Shown here piece after piece: positions 44,780 to 51,880 of a stretch of DNA of 64,000 bases. The translations under genes and the position numbers were made by a program. The first letter of the stretch is position 1. Each line of letters starts with the position of its first letter. The stretch is from UBA4416 sp038327195. GTDB taxonomy: Bacteria; Bacteroidota; Bacteroidia; B-17B0; Aurantibacillaceae. Location: the NCBI GenBank assembly GCA_038327195.1, contig JBBQKU010000019.1:7317-71316 (forward strand). Reading direction: 5' to 3'. Under the pieces are notes generated by a model. That model had not been told where the DNA came from. It did not search any database and saw only the letters and a list, made by a program, of their open reading frames with translations.

Positions 44780-47020
44780 TTAGATAGTGATTTTAAAATT
44801 GATAGATACATTTCTTCCAATATTATAAATTCCATAATATTTAAAGCGCGACAAATGGTCATAGTATGTTCTATTTAAAAGATTATTGGCTGAAACGCTT
44901 ATTTGAATAAGATTTTTAGGATTTTTAATTGTAACTGATGCTGAGGCATTTATTAAATAATAATCAGGTGTTGATGTTTCAAAATCACCTGGTCTGTTTT
45001 GTTCAAATACATAAGTTGCCCCTGGTTTAAAAGAAAACTCACTTATTTTTTTTGAATTTTTGAAACTTATTTTTAAGTCTGAATTTATCTTTGGTGCGGC
45101 AATAAAAGGCAAATAATTTCCATTGTCTAATCTCCCATCAATATAGGAATAGCTAGTAATCCAATTTAAATAGTTAATTTTATTTGGATGAATATCTGTT
45201 GTAAATTCAGCACCTTTGATTGTTGCATTTTGTTGCATGTAATTGAAAATTTGAAACCCAATATATTCCTTGTCAGATGGCGCTAAATAAATATAATTTA
45301 GGAATCGATTGTAATAGGCAGAGGCAGAAAGGTTTAACCAAGAAGTTTTAAAGGCAAGTGTTAAATCAGTACACATATTTTGTTCAATGTTTAAATCAAT
45401 ATTTCCTATTTCAAAACGGTAGGTTCCTTCATGCAAGCCATTAGATGATAATTCTGCTAAATTTCCTGAACGATAACCCGTTGAGAAATTTGTCTTTACA
45501 TTAAAATATTTTGTATCAAACCAGCTCAGCCCCAACGAACCGTTTACCGCATTGTAGTTTTTTGTAAATGGAGTTATTTTATAACCAGGTCCTGTTGGGT
45601 CTGTATTAATAGTTCCTGTTGTATACGTTTGAATAGAGCGAAAGTCGTAACGTAATCCACCTTCTAATACCAAATGTTTTAAGGTAGTTTTTATATAAGT
45701 AAATGCTGAGCTTTCCATCACGGTTGCATCAGGTATTATGGTCCGTGCACCAAGGTTAGTATTGGTTTGATAAAAATCCTGAGTACCTATATTAAATTCA
45801 ATCTTTTCTTTAAATAATTTAGTCCATACAATATTTGTTATGGCTGAATTTAAAACCATATTTAAACTTATTTTATTTCCACCTTCTTGTTCCTGTCGGT
45901 TATTATTTTGAAAACCTATATTAACTTTTAGTTTTGAATTTTTTAGAAAAAAACTATTTTGAGAACTGAAAATATTTAAATTAACTGTGTGATGTGGTCT
46001 GTCAAATTTCCTGCTAAATCTATCATCTGGTGTATCACGAAGCTGCACTGTGTCCATCAAAAAGCCGAAATTACTTTTTGTGAACATATAATTATTTTGA
46101 GAAACCCAACGTTTTATAGTAAAGCCAAAACCTGCTTTAGCATAGTAGCCTCCAAAGCGAGAGTTTAAAACCCGCTTATTATTTCCGTCAGAATAGTCGG
46201 CATGACTGTCTTCTCCAAATCGAACTCTCCAATTTATTTTGCGCGTTGCTCCCTTAACCCCAACATCTGTTCCATTTCCTAGCGTGTTAGAAAAAAAGCG
46301 TGTTGACACATCGGCTTTAATAGTATTTATTGGTGCCGACTTTTCTTCAATAATATTTATAACACCACCCATTGCTTCTGAGCCATAAAGTAGTGATGCT
46401 GCACCTTTGATAATTTCTACACGGTCAATCCCTACATCTGATAATCCAAGACCGTGTTCGTCTTGCCATTGCTGATTATCAAAACGTAATCCATATAATA
46501 CAGTTTGAATCCTATTTCCATATAAACCTCTAATAACAGGCTTCGAAATCCCTGAACCTGTTGTTAATTGACTAATTCCTGGTATTTTGGCAATACCATC
46601 ACTTAAGTTTAAAGCACCATTAGTCCGCATTTCAATTACGTCAATTTGTGAAATTGTATTTGCTGTTTTATTATGATCAGCATCGTTGGTTCCATAAACA
46701 ACTACTTCTGAATATTTCACAAAACTCTGAGAAAGTGAAATGTTTTTTTCTATTATAGTATCATTTAAATTGATTGAATAAACTAGTGTTTTATAGCCTA
46801 ATAATTTATACTGAACAGTAAACTTGCCTTTTGGTAAATTAGTAATTTGATAAAATCCTTGGTTGTTACTTTGTGTTACAAGATTTAATTCTGAAACAAA
46901 GACTGTTACGTTGGCAATTTTTACATCACTGCTGTCTTGAATAATATAACCATGTAAAGTCACTTGAGAATAAGTCTCAAATGATATTAGCAATAGTATA
47001 TATGAAAATATTTTTTTCAT
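44780..47020 (-). CDS. TonB-dependent receptor with CarboxypepD_reg-like domain, metal-type plug
   Basis: The 746-residue outer-membrane protein has a signal peptide ending in TYSQ. A regulatory-like domain follows (about 20-105, VFVSELNLVTQSNNQGFYQI). The plug has PVIRGLYGNRIQTVLYGLRFDNQQWQDEHG and VEIIKGAASLLYGSEAMGGVINII. The Q-x-W-x-D-E-H-G segment is shared with ZnuD-like and other metal-linked receptors. The beta barrel ends ...VSINFKITI. It heads a run of four lipoprotein genes with short gaps (13, 58, 22 and 29 bases). A metal or metal-chelate ligand is a reasonable guess, not shown. Confidence 0.92.
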   Translation of the reverse strand: MKKIFSYILLLISFETYSQVTLHGYIIQDSSDVKIANVTVFVSELNLVTQSNNQGFYQITNLPKGKFTVQYKLLGYKTLVYSINLNDTIIEKNISLSQSFVKYSEVVVYGTNDADHNKTANTISQIDVIEMRTNGALNLSDGIAKIPGISQLTTGSGISKPVIRGLYGNRIQTVLYGLRFDNQQWQDEHGLGLSDVGIDRVEIIKGAASLLYGSEAMGGVINIIEEKSAPINTIKADVSTRFFSNTLGNGTDVGVKGATRKINWRVRFGEDSHADYSDGNNKRVLNSRFGGYYAKAGFGFTIKRWVSQNNYMFTKSNFGFLMDTVQLRDTPDDRFSRKFDRPHHTVNLNIFSSQNSFFLKNSKLKVNIGFQNNNRQEQEGGNKISLNMVLNSAITNIVWTKLFKEKIEFNIGTQDFYQTNTNLGARTIIPDATVMESSAFTYIKTTLKHLVLEGGLRYDFRSIQTYTTGTINTDPTGPGYKITPFTKNYNAVNGSLGLSWFDTKYFNVKTNFSTGYRSGNLAELSSNGLHEGTYRFEIGNIDLNIEQNMCTDLTLAFKTSWLNLSASAYYNRFLNYIYLAPSDKEYIGFQIFNYMQQNATIKGAEFTTDIHPNKINYLNWITSYSYIDGRLDNGNYLPFIAAPKINSDLKISFKNSKKISEFSFKPGATYVFEQNRPGDFETSTPDYYLINASASVTIKNPKNLIQISVSANNLLNRTYYDHLSRFKYYGIYNIGRNVSINFKITI

Positions 47021-47097
47021 TTAAATAGTTAATTCAATTATACATACTTATAAAGTCTGCATAACTATAGTACATTGTTTTGAATACATGAAATTGC

Positions 47098-47171
47098 TAT
47101 CTCTTGAAAAGAGATAAAGAATAATTGATTATTTAATACAACACAAAAACTAACTCTTAAAAGAGATAGTT
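47098..47171. repeat. Two hairpins sharing CTATCTCTT in the receptor leader
   Basis: The perfect hairpin TATCTCTT-GAA-AAGAGATA (47098-47116) is followed at 47148-47171 by AACTAACTCTT-AA-AAGAGATAGTT, which has one mismatch. The arms carry the same AAGAGATA core. Both lie between the stop of the 47202 gene and the ATG of the receptor at 47020. They could be operators or an attenuator; neither ends in a long T-run. Confidence 0.5.
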
Positions 47172-47201
47172 ATAGTATTGATTAAAACGTCGACTAAATT
47201 T

Positions 47202-47738
47202 TTAGGAAAAATTATTTGGTGGTGGTGTTTCTTGAGACATGAAAACATCCGATAAACTTACTATATAAGTCGTGAAATACTTATTTGTAATCTTTGATGC
47301 GGAAATATTGAATTCATAGCTTGGGCTTTGAATAAATTTAAGAGATAAAAAGTTTTTTACAATGTTTGATTTTGATGAGTTTGAATTAGTTTCATTAGAA
47401 TTTACAACTTTAGAATAGTTTTCCATTAAAGCTTTTTCTTTCGTGTCATTAATAACAAATAAGGAAACTGTTTTACCAGAATTTTTTATTGAAATAACAT
47501 CGTACAAAATTCCGTTAACCATAATTTCTTTATTTTCATCTAGCCATTCCATATTCTTGGAATCTGAAAATAATTGAAAAGGTGAAATACTAATTTGTTC
47601 AAGTTGACTTAAGTTTTGCGCCACATAAGCCCTAAAGTTTGCTTTTTGTGAGTTTTGAAATAATTTAAATACCTGAAAGTGACAGGTAATAAAAACCGTC
47701 ATTATTAGACTAACAGATATAAATAATGCTTTTTTCAA
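47202..47738 (-). CDS. Membrane-anchored protein with NG-x-LYD core and PPPN tail, copy 1 of 3
   Basis: The 178-residue protein has one N-terminal hydrophobic helix after a KK start, probably an uncleaved anchor with the rest in the periplasm. The centre reads MEWLDENKEIMVNGILYDVISI, and the C-terminus is ETPPPNNFS. Two other genes here share this plan. The start is TTG (47738) with no in-frame ATG nearby. A TAAATTTG box lies 13 bases upstream (47752-47759). It sits upstream of the TonB receptor in the same direction and is divergent from copy 2. No characterised family is known to me; association with TonB receptors is inferred from position. Confidence 0.75.
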   Translation of the reverse strand: MKKALFISVSLIMTVFITCHFQVFKLFQNSQKANFRAYVAQNLSQLEQISISPFQLFSDSKNMEWLDENKEIMVNGILYDVISIKNSGKTVSLFVINDTKEKALMENYSKVVNSNETNSNSSKSNIVKNFLSLKFIQSPSYEFNISASKITNKYFTTYIVSLSDVFMSQETPPPNNFS

Positions 47739-47751
47739 AATTTTAGTTCTA

Positions 47752-47759
47752 CAAATTTA
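47752..47759 (-). promoter_or_regulatory. -7 box upstream of copy 1 of the PPPN family
   Basis: TAAATTTG on the minus strand matches TAnnTTTG. It is 13 bases before the TTG start. No clear -33 TTG is at the usual spacing. Confidence 0.5.
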
Positions 47760-47808
47760 ATAAAATAACATTACAACCTGTTTTTTTTTAATTTAAATTT
47801 ATGTTAAT

Positions 47809-47816
47809 TACATTTG
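47809..47816 (+). promoter_or_regulatory. -7 box immediately before copy 2 of the PPPN family
   Basis: TACATTTG ends 4 bases before the GTG start codon at 47821. Transcription starting a few bases downstream of such a box would give a leaderless or nearly leaderless mRNA. Confidence 0.6.
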
Positions 47817-47820
47817 TTTT

Positions 47821-48357
47821 GTGAAAAAAAAGCCCTTCATATTTATAATTATATTTTTTCTAGTAATTTCAGTTTGTAATTATGGATTGTTTAATCTGTT
47901 TTTGAATAATTATAAAATCGATTTCAGAGTACATATAGAGGATAAAACTGAAAAGATTACAGATAAAATCCAACTTAAAACTTCCCAATTATATATTAAT
48001 TTTAACAAAATTAAATGGGAAGATAGTAATCAGGAAGTTCGGATTAATGGCGTTTTATATGATATTGCATCAATAAAAACTAAAGATAGTATTTCGGAAT
48101 TATTTCTAGTAATAGATGAGGAGGAAGATGAAGTCAAGAAAAAATTTGCTTTAATATATGATGATTCAGTTTCTGAAAAATCAAATAGTCCGATTCAAAT
48201 CATAAAAGGATTTTTAAAATTCAATTATTTGAATCCTTATTGTAATTTTAATTTTTTATTTAAAAAATTAACTGAAAAAACAAAAGACAATAGCTCATAT
48301 TGTTCTCTTTCAGCCTATTTGACTGTAGAAACTCCTCCCCCAAATTTTTCAAGTTAG
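47821..48357 (+). CDS. Membrane-anchored protein with NG-x-LYD core and PPPN tail, copy 2 of 3
   Basis: The 178-residue paralogue has GTG start and a KKKPF lead into a hydrophobic anchor (about 6-25). The central KWEDSNQEVRINGVLYDIASI and the terminal ETPPPNFSS are conserved. The middle contains a Glu/Asp-rich patch (DEEEDEVKK). It lies 172 bases upstream of the heme-type TonB receptor. The 82-bp gap to copy 1 is a divergent promoter region. All three copies have the size, anchor, core and tail in common but are otherwise strongly diverged. Confidence 0.78.
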   Translation: MKKKPFIFIIIFFLVISVCNYGLFNLFLNNYKIDFRVHIEDKTEKITDKIQLKTSQLYINFNKIKWEDSNQEVRINGVLYDIASIKTKDSISELFLVIDEEEDEVKKKFALIYDDSVSEKSNSPIQIIKGFLKFNYLNPYCNFNFLFKKLTEKTKDNSSYCSLSAYLTVETPPPNFSS

Positions 48358-48414
48358 ATCTTTCTTTTTTCTTTAGGCTTCATTGTTTGATTCAATCATA
48401 TTTTGATTTATGAA

Positions 48415-48444
48415 TTGACCTAAATTAGAACGAAGATACTTTTG
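48415..48444 (+). promoter_or_regulatory. Promoter of the heme-type TonB receptor gene
   Basis: TTG at 48415-48417 and TACTTTTG at 48437-48444 are spaced by 19 bases. The predicted leader is about 80 bases long before the ATG at 48530. Confidence 0.75.
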
Positions 48445-48529
48445 AATCATATCATTTTTACTAATGATTATTATCACATCGTTTTGTAAAAAATCAAATT
48501 AATTTATAATCTCAATTAATATTTAAAAA

Positions 48530-50938
48530 ATGAAAATAAATACATTATTTATTGCGCTTAGTTCTTTAACAATTTCAGGCTTTTCGCAAACAATCACAAT
48601 AAGAGATAACTCAACTCGAGAACCATTAGAAAGAGCTGTTATCCAAGATAAAAACAATAAACAACTTTTTACAGATGCAAAAGGTAAAGCTGATGTTTCA
48701 GGTCTTGCTAAAGAAGATTCCATTTTAATTTTCTCATTTGGCTATTCTGCTAAAAAAGTATTATTAAAAAATGATGGGTCAAATGAAGCGATTGATTTGT
48801 ATTCAAAATCGGTAAACTTAGATGAAATTGTTTTATCAGCTAATCGAAAATCTGAACACAAAATAGATGTTCCATACGCAATGGAAATAATTAAACAAAA
48901 AGATATCGAATTTACAAACCCTGCAACAAGTGGCGATTTATTATCAAACACAGGACAAGTATTTGTTCAAAAAAGTCAAGCTGGTGGTGGAAGTCCTAGT
49001 TTGAGAGGCTTTGAAGCTAATAAAGTTTTGTTGGTAATTGATGGAGTACGAATGAATAATGCCATTTACCGTGGCGGACATTTACAAGATGTTATGACAA
49101 TCGACCCAAATATGTTAGAGCGTACTGAAGTTATTTTTGGACCATCATCTACTATTTACGGCAGTGATGCATTAGGTGGTGTGATGCATTTTTATACCAA
49201 AAATGCACAGTTTAGCACAGACGATAAAATGTTAGTAAAAGCTAATGCGATGGTTAGATATGCTTCTGCTGCAAATGAAAAAACAGGGCATTTAGATTTT
49301 AATTTAGGTTGGAAAAAATTTGCATCCTTAACTAATATTACGTTTTCTGATTTCGGAGATTTAAGAAGTGGTTCAAATAAATTAACAGGTTATACTAATA
49401 CTTGGGATAGAGGATATTATCAAGATAGAATTAATGAAAGAGATACCATGATTAAAAATCCTGATAATAATTTGCAAAAAGGAAGTGGTTATTCTCAAAT
49501 GGATATCATGCAGCGCTTTAATATTAAATCAGGAAAATATATTACCCATAATCTAAATTTTCAATATGGAGCTTCAAGTTTTTTACCACGTTATGATCGT
49601 TTAAATGGAGATTATAAAAGTGGTAAATTTAAGTTTGCCGAAAATGGTTACGGCCCTCAAAAAAGACTATTGGCTGCCTATACTTTAAACTATGATGGAA
49701 AAACATTGATGACAGATAATGTTAAAGTTATTTTAGCATATCAAAAAATTGATCAAGAAAGAATAACGCGTAATTTTCAAAACTTAAATCGTAAAACGCA
49801 ATTAGAAAATGTTGCTGTATTATCTGCAAACGTAGATGCTTTTAAATTAATTAAAGAAAAGCACGAAATCCGTTATGGTTTAGAATTTACTCATAATGAT
49901 GTGAAATCAACAGCTCAATTCAAAAACATTATGACGGATGTAGAAACTCCTGCGGATACACGTTATGCTGGTGGTGGAAGTAAAATGACAACATTTGCGG
50001 CTTATGTTTCGCATGCTTGGGAGTATAGTAAAACCTTAGTAATTACGGATGGAATTCGTTATACAAATACGAGTTTAACAAGTACATTTAACGATACAAC
50101 ATTTTTTAAATTTCCTTTCACAACAGCTAATCAAAAAAACCAGGCAGTTACCGGTAATTTAGGCTTAACTTGGAAATTAGAAAATGATTACAAGGTTTCG
50201 TTATTGGCAAATACAGGATTTCGTGCTCCTAATGTGGATGATATGAGTAAAGTATTTGAAAGTTCTACTTATGTAGTTGTACCAAACCCAACATTAAAAC
50301 CCGAATACACTTATAATTTTGAAATGGGAATTAGCAAAGTAATTCAAGGCAAATATAAATTTGATATAAATGGTTTTTATACCAATTTAACCAATGCCTT
50401 AGTAGTTGCTGATTTTAAATTAAACGGAAGCGATTCAGCTAAATACAATGGAACAACTACTAAAGTTAAAGCTACACAAAATGTTGATAATGCTTATATT
50501 TATGGTATCTCAGGTGGTGTTCAATTTGATTTTAATGATCATGTTTCATTTAAAAGTGTTTTAAATTATACTTATGGTCGTTATGTAGATGCTAAATTAG
50601 ATACTGTAATTCCATTAGATCATATTGCACCGATGTTTGGACAAACGTCTATTTCTTATAAAGCTAAAGGATTTGATGGTGAATTTTTTGTAAAATATAA
50701 TGGTAAAAAATCCTTAGCAGATTATAGTCCAAGTGGTGAAGATAATTTACAATATGCTACAGTAAATGGAATGCCAGCTTGGTTTACTTTAAATATTCGT
50801 TTAGGCGTTAATCTTACTAAAAACTTACGTTTAAATGCAGCTTGTGAAAATCTTACTGATAATCGTTACCGTGCTTTTGCTAGTGGAATCAATGCTCCAG
50901 GCAGGAATTTTATTTTGAGTTTACGTTATAAAATGTAA
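48530..50938 (+). CDS. TonB-dependent receptor, HmuR-like (heme/hemoglobin type)
   Basis: The 802-residue outer-membrane protein has a signal peptide ending in GFSQ. A short regulatory-like domain follows (about 20-100). The plug reads GGGSPSLRGFEANKVLLVIDGVRMNNAIYRGG and GPSSTIYGSDALGGVMHF. The barrel carries the FRAP box (F564-P567) and an NPTLKPE box (from N586) typical of heme and hemoglobin receptors, and ends LRYKM. The usual conserved His between these two boxes is absent. It is flanked by copies 2 and 3 of the PPPN family and has its own promoter. Heme uptake is plausible; other ligands are possible. Confidence 0.92.
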   Translation: MKINTLFIALSSLTISGFSQTITIRDNSTREPLERAVIQDKNNKQLFTDAKGKADVSGLAKEDSILIFSFGYSAKKVLLKNDGSNEAIDLYSKSVNLDEIVLSANRKSEHKIDVPYAMEIIKQKDIEFTNPATSGDLLSNTGQVFVQKSQAGGGSPSLRGFEANKVLLVIDGVRMNNAIYRGGHLQDVMTIDPNMLERTEVIFGPSSTIYGSDALGGVMHFYTKNAQFSTDDKMLVKANAMVRYASAANEKTGHLDFNLGWKKFASLTNITFSDFGDLRSGSNKLTGYTNTWDRGYYQDRINERDTMIKNPDNNLQKGSGYSQMDIMQRFNIKSGKYITHNLNFQYGASSFLPRYDRLNGDYKSGKFKFAENGYGPQKRLLAAYTLNYDGKTLMTDNVKVILAYQKIDQERITRNFQNLNRKTQLENVAVLSANVDAFKLIKEKHEIRYGLEFTHNDVKSTAQFKNIMTDVETPADTRYAGGGSKMTTFAAYVSHAWEYSKTLVITDGIRYTNTSLTSTFNDTTFFKFPFTTANQKNQAVTGNLGLTWKLENDYKVSLLANTGFRAPNVDDMSKVFESSTYVVVPNPTLKPEYTYNFEMGISKVIQGKYKFDINGFYTNLTNALVVADFKLNGSDSAKYNGTTTKVKATQNVDNAYIYGISGGVQFDFNDHVSFKSVLNYTYGRYVDAKLDTVIPLDHIAPMFGQTSISYKAKGFDGEFFVKYNGKKSLADYSPSGEDNLQYATVNGMPAWFTLNIRLGVNLTKNLRLNAACENLTDNRYRAFASGINAPGRNFILSLRYKM

Positions 50939-50989
50939 ATTAAATTGATTGATTTAAACAAGTAAAAATGCATTATTTTACATTTTTAC

Positions 50990-51020
50990 TTGTTTATTTT
51001 TTTTTCTATTACTATATTTG
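50990..51020 (+). promoter_or_regulatory. Promoter of copy 3 of the PPPN family
   Basis: TTG at 50990-50992 and TATATTTG at 51013-51020 are spaced by 20 bases. The box ends 5 bases before the GTG start at 51026. The apparent TTG start codon at 50990 is therefore better read as the -33 element. Confidence 0.7.
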
Positions 51021-51025
51021 TTAAA

Positions 51026-51568
51026 GTGAAAAAATTAGGCTTTATATTTATATCTGTATTTACTATTGTTTTATCTATAGGTAATTTTGGAATATTTAGT
51101 TTATTTTTAAATCAATATAAATCGGAAGTTCAGGCTAATATTATTAATAAAACAAGTGTAGTTACTGATGTTATTTACATTAATCCGTATCAGTTTTATT
51201 CAGATTCAAAAAATATAACTTGGGAAGACAACAATAAAGAAATAGTATATAATGGAGAATTGTATGATATTATTTCAATAGAAAGTGAAAATGGTAAAGT
51301 TAAAATAAATGCTATTTCTGATAAAAAAGAAACAGAATATAAAATGGCTTATGCACAAAAAGAAGATTTGAATAATCAAACATCAAATTCTCCCATAAAA
51401 TTATTAAAACATTTTTTTGCTTTAAAGTGTGTTTGTGCAAATAAAATGGATATTTTAAATTTGGAAAGTAAAATTAATTTAGTTTCTGAGTATACTGATT
51501 CCCGTTGTTTTATTTTAAACAATGGATATAAATCTTTGGAAGTTCCTCCTCCAAACAGTTTCATTTAA
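51026..51568 (+). CDS. Membrane-anchored protein with NG-x-LYD core and PPPN tail, copy 3 of 3
   Basis: I chose GTG at 51026, giving 180 residues starting KKLGFIFISVF. An N-terminal anchor, the core ITWEDNNKEIVYNGELYDIISI and the C-terminal EVPPPNSFI match copies 1 and 2. The middle has two cysteines close together (KCVCANK) not seen at the same place in the other copies. The open frame continues upstream to TTG 50990, but those bases form the promoter. It follows the heme-type receptor and is probably transcribed on its own. Confidence 0.75.
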   Translation: MKKLGFIFISVFTIVLSIGNFGIFSLFLNQYKSEVQANIINKTSVVTDVIYINPYQFYSDSKNITWEDNNKEIVYNGELYDIISIESENGKVKINAISDKKETEYKMAYAQKEDLNNQTSNSPIKLLKHFFALKCVCANKMDILNLESKINLVSEYTDSRCFILNNGYKSLEVPPPNSFI

Positions 51569-51880
51569 TCTATTTTTAAAAAAATACAACTTTTAAAGAA
51601 GCGAATTAGCTTCTAATAAAAGGGTTTTAATTTTTTTAAATACTTAGTTTTTATACTATGCTTTAATTGCATGTATATTTTTTTGAAAATATTTAAAACA
51701 TTCCCGTATTAATTATTACAAAAAATAAGAGGCTAAAGATTAAATGTAAAAGTAAATGGCGATTTATTTTTTTATTTCAAAATGTTCTAAGCTTTAAAAT
51801 AAATTTTAATTGTTTAGCCTCTTTATTTTTTAATTTTTGAAAAATTACGTATAATAAATATAATAAATAATACACTTTCT
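51569..51880. other. 312-bp noncoding region before the M43 protease gene
   Basis: No gene or clear promoter box is seen. The region holds a separated inverted repeat: AAGAGGCTAAA (51727-51737) and TTTAGCCTCTT (51813-51823), 75 bases apart, which could close a long hairpin or mark a small RNA. The rest is AT-rich filler with several oligo-T runs. Confidence 0.5.

Noticed and set aside
44767..44862. Extended N-terminus of the 140-residue lipoprotein
   Set aside because: It lies inside the TonB receptor gene; the signal peptide starts at ATG 44766.
44780..50938. SusCD-type polysaccharide utilisation locus
   Set aside because: No SusD, glycoside hydrolase or polysaccharide lyase gene is present near either receptor.
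50990..51025. N-terminal extension of the third PPPN protein from TTG 50990
   Set aside because: These bases form a TTG-N20-TATATTTG promoter, and the paralogues begin at the position equivalent to GTG 51026.
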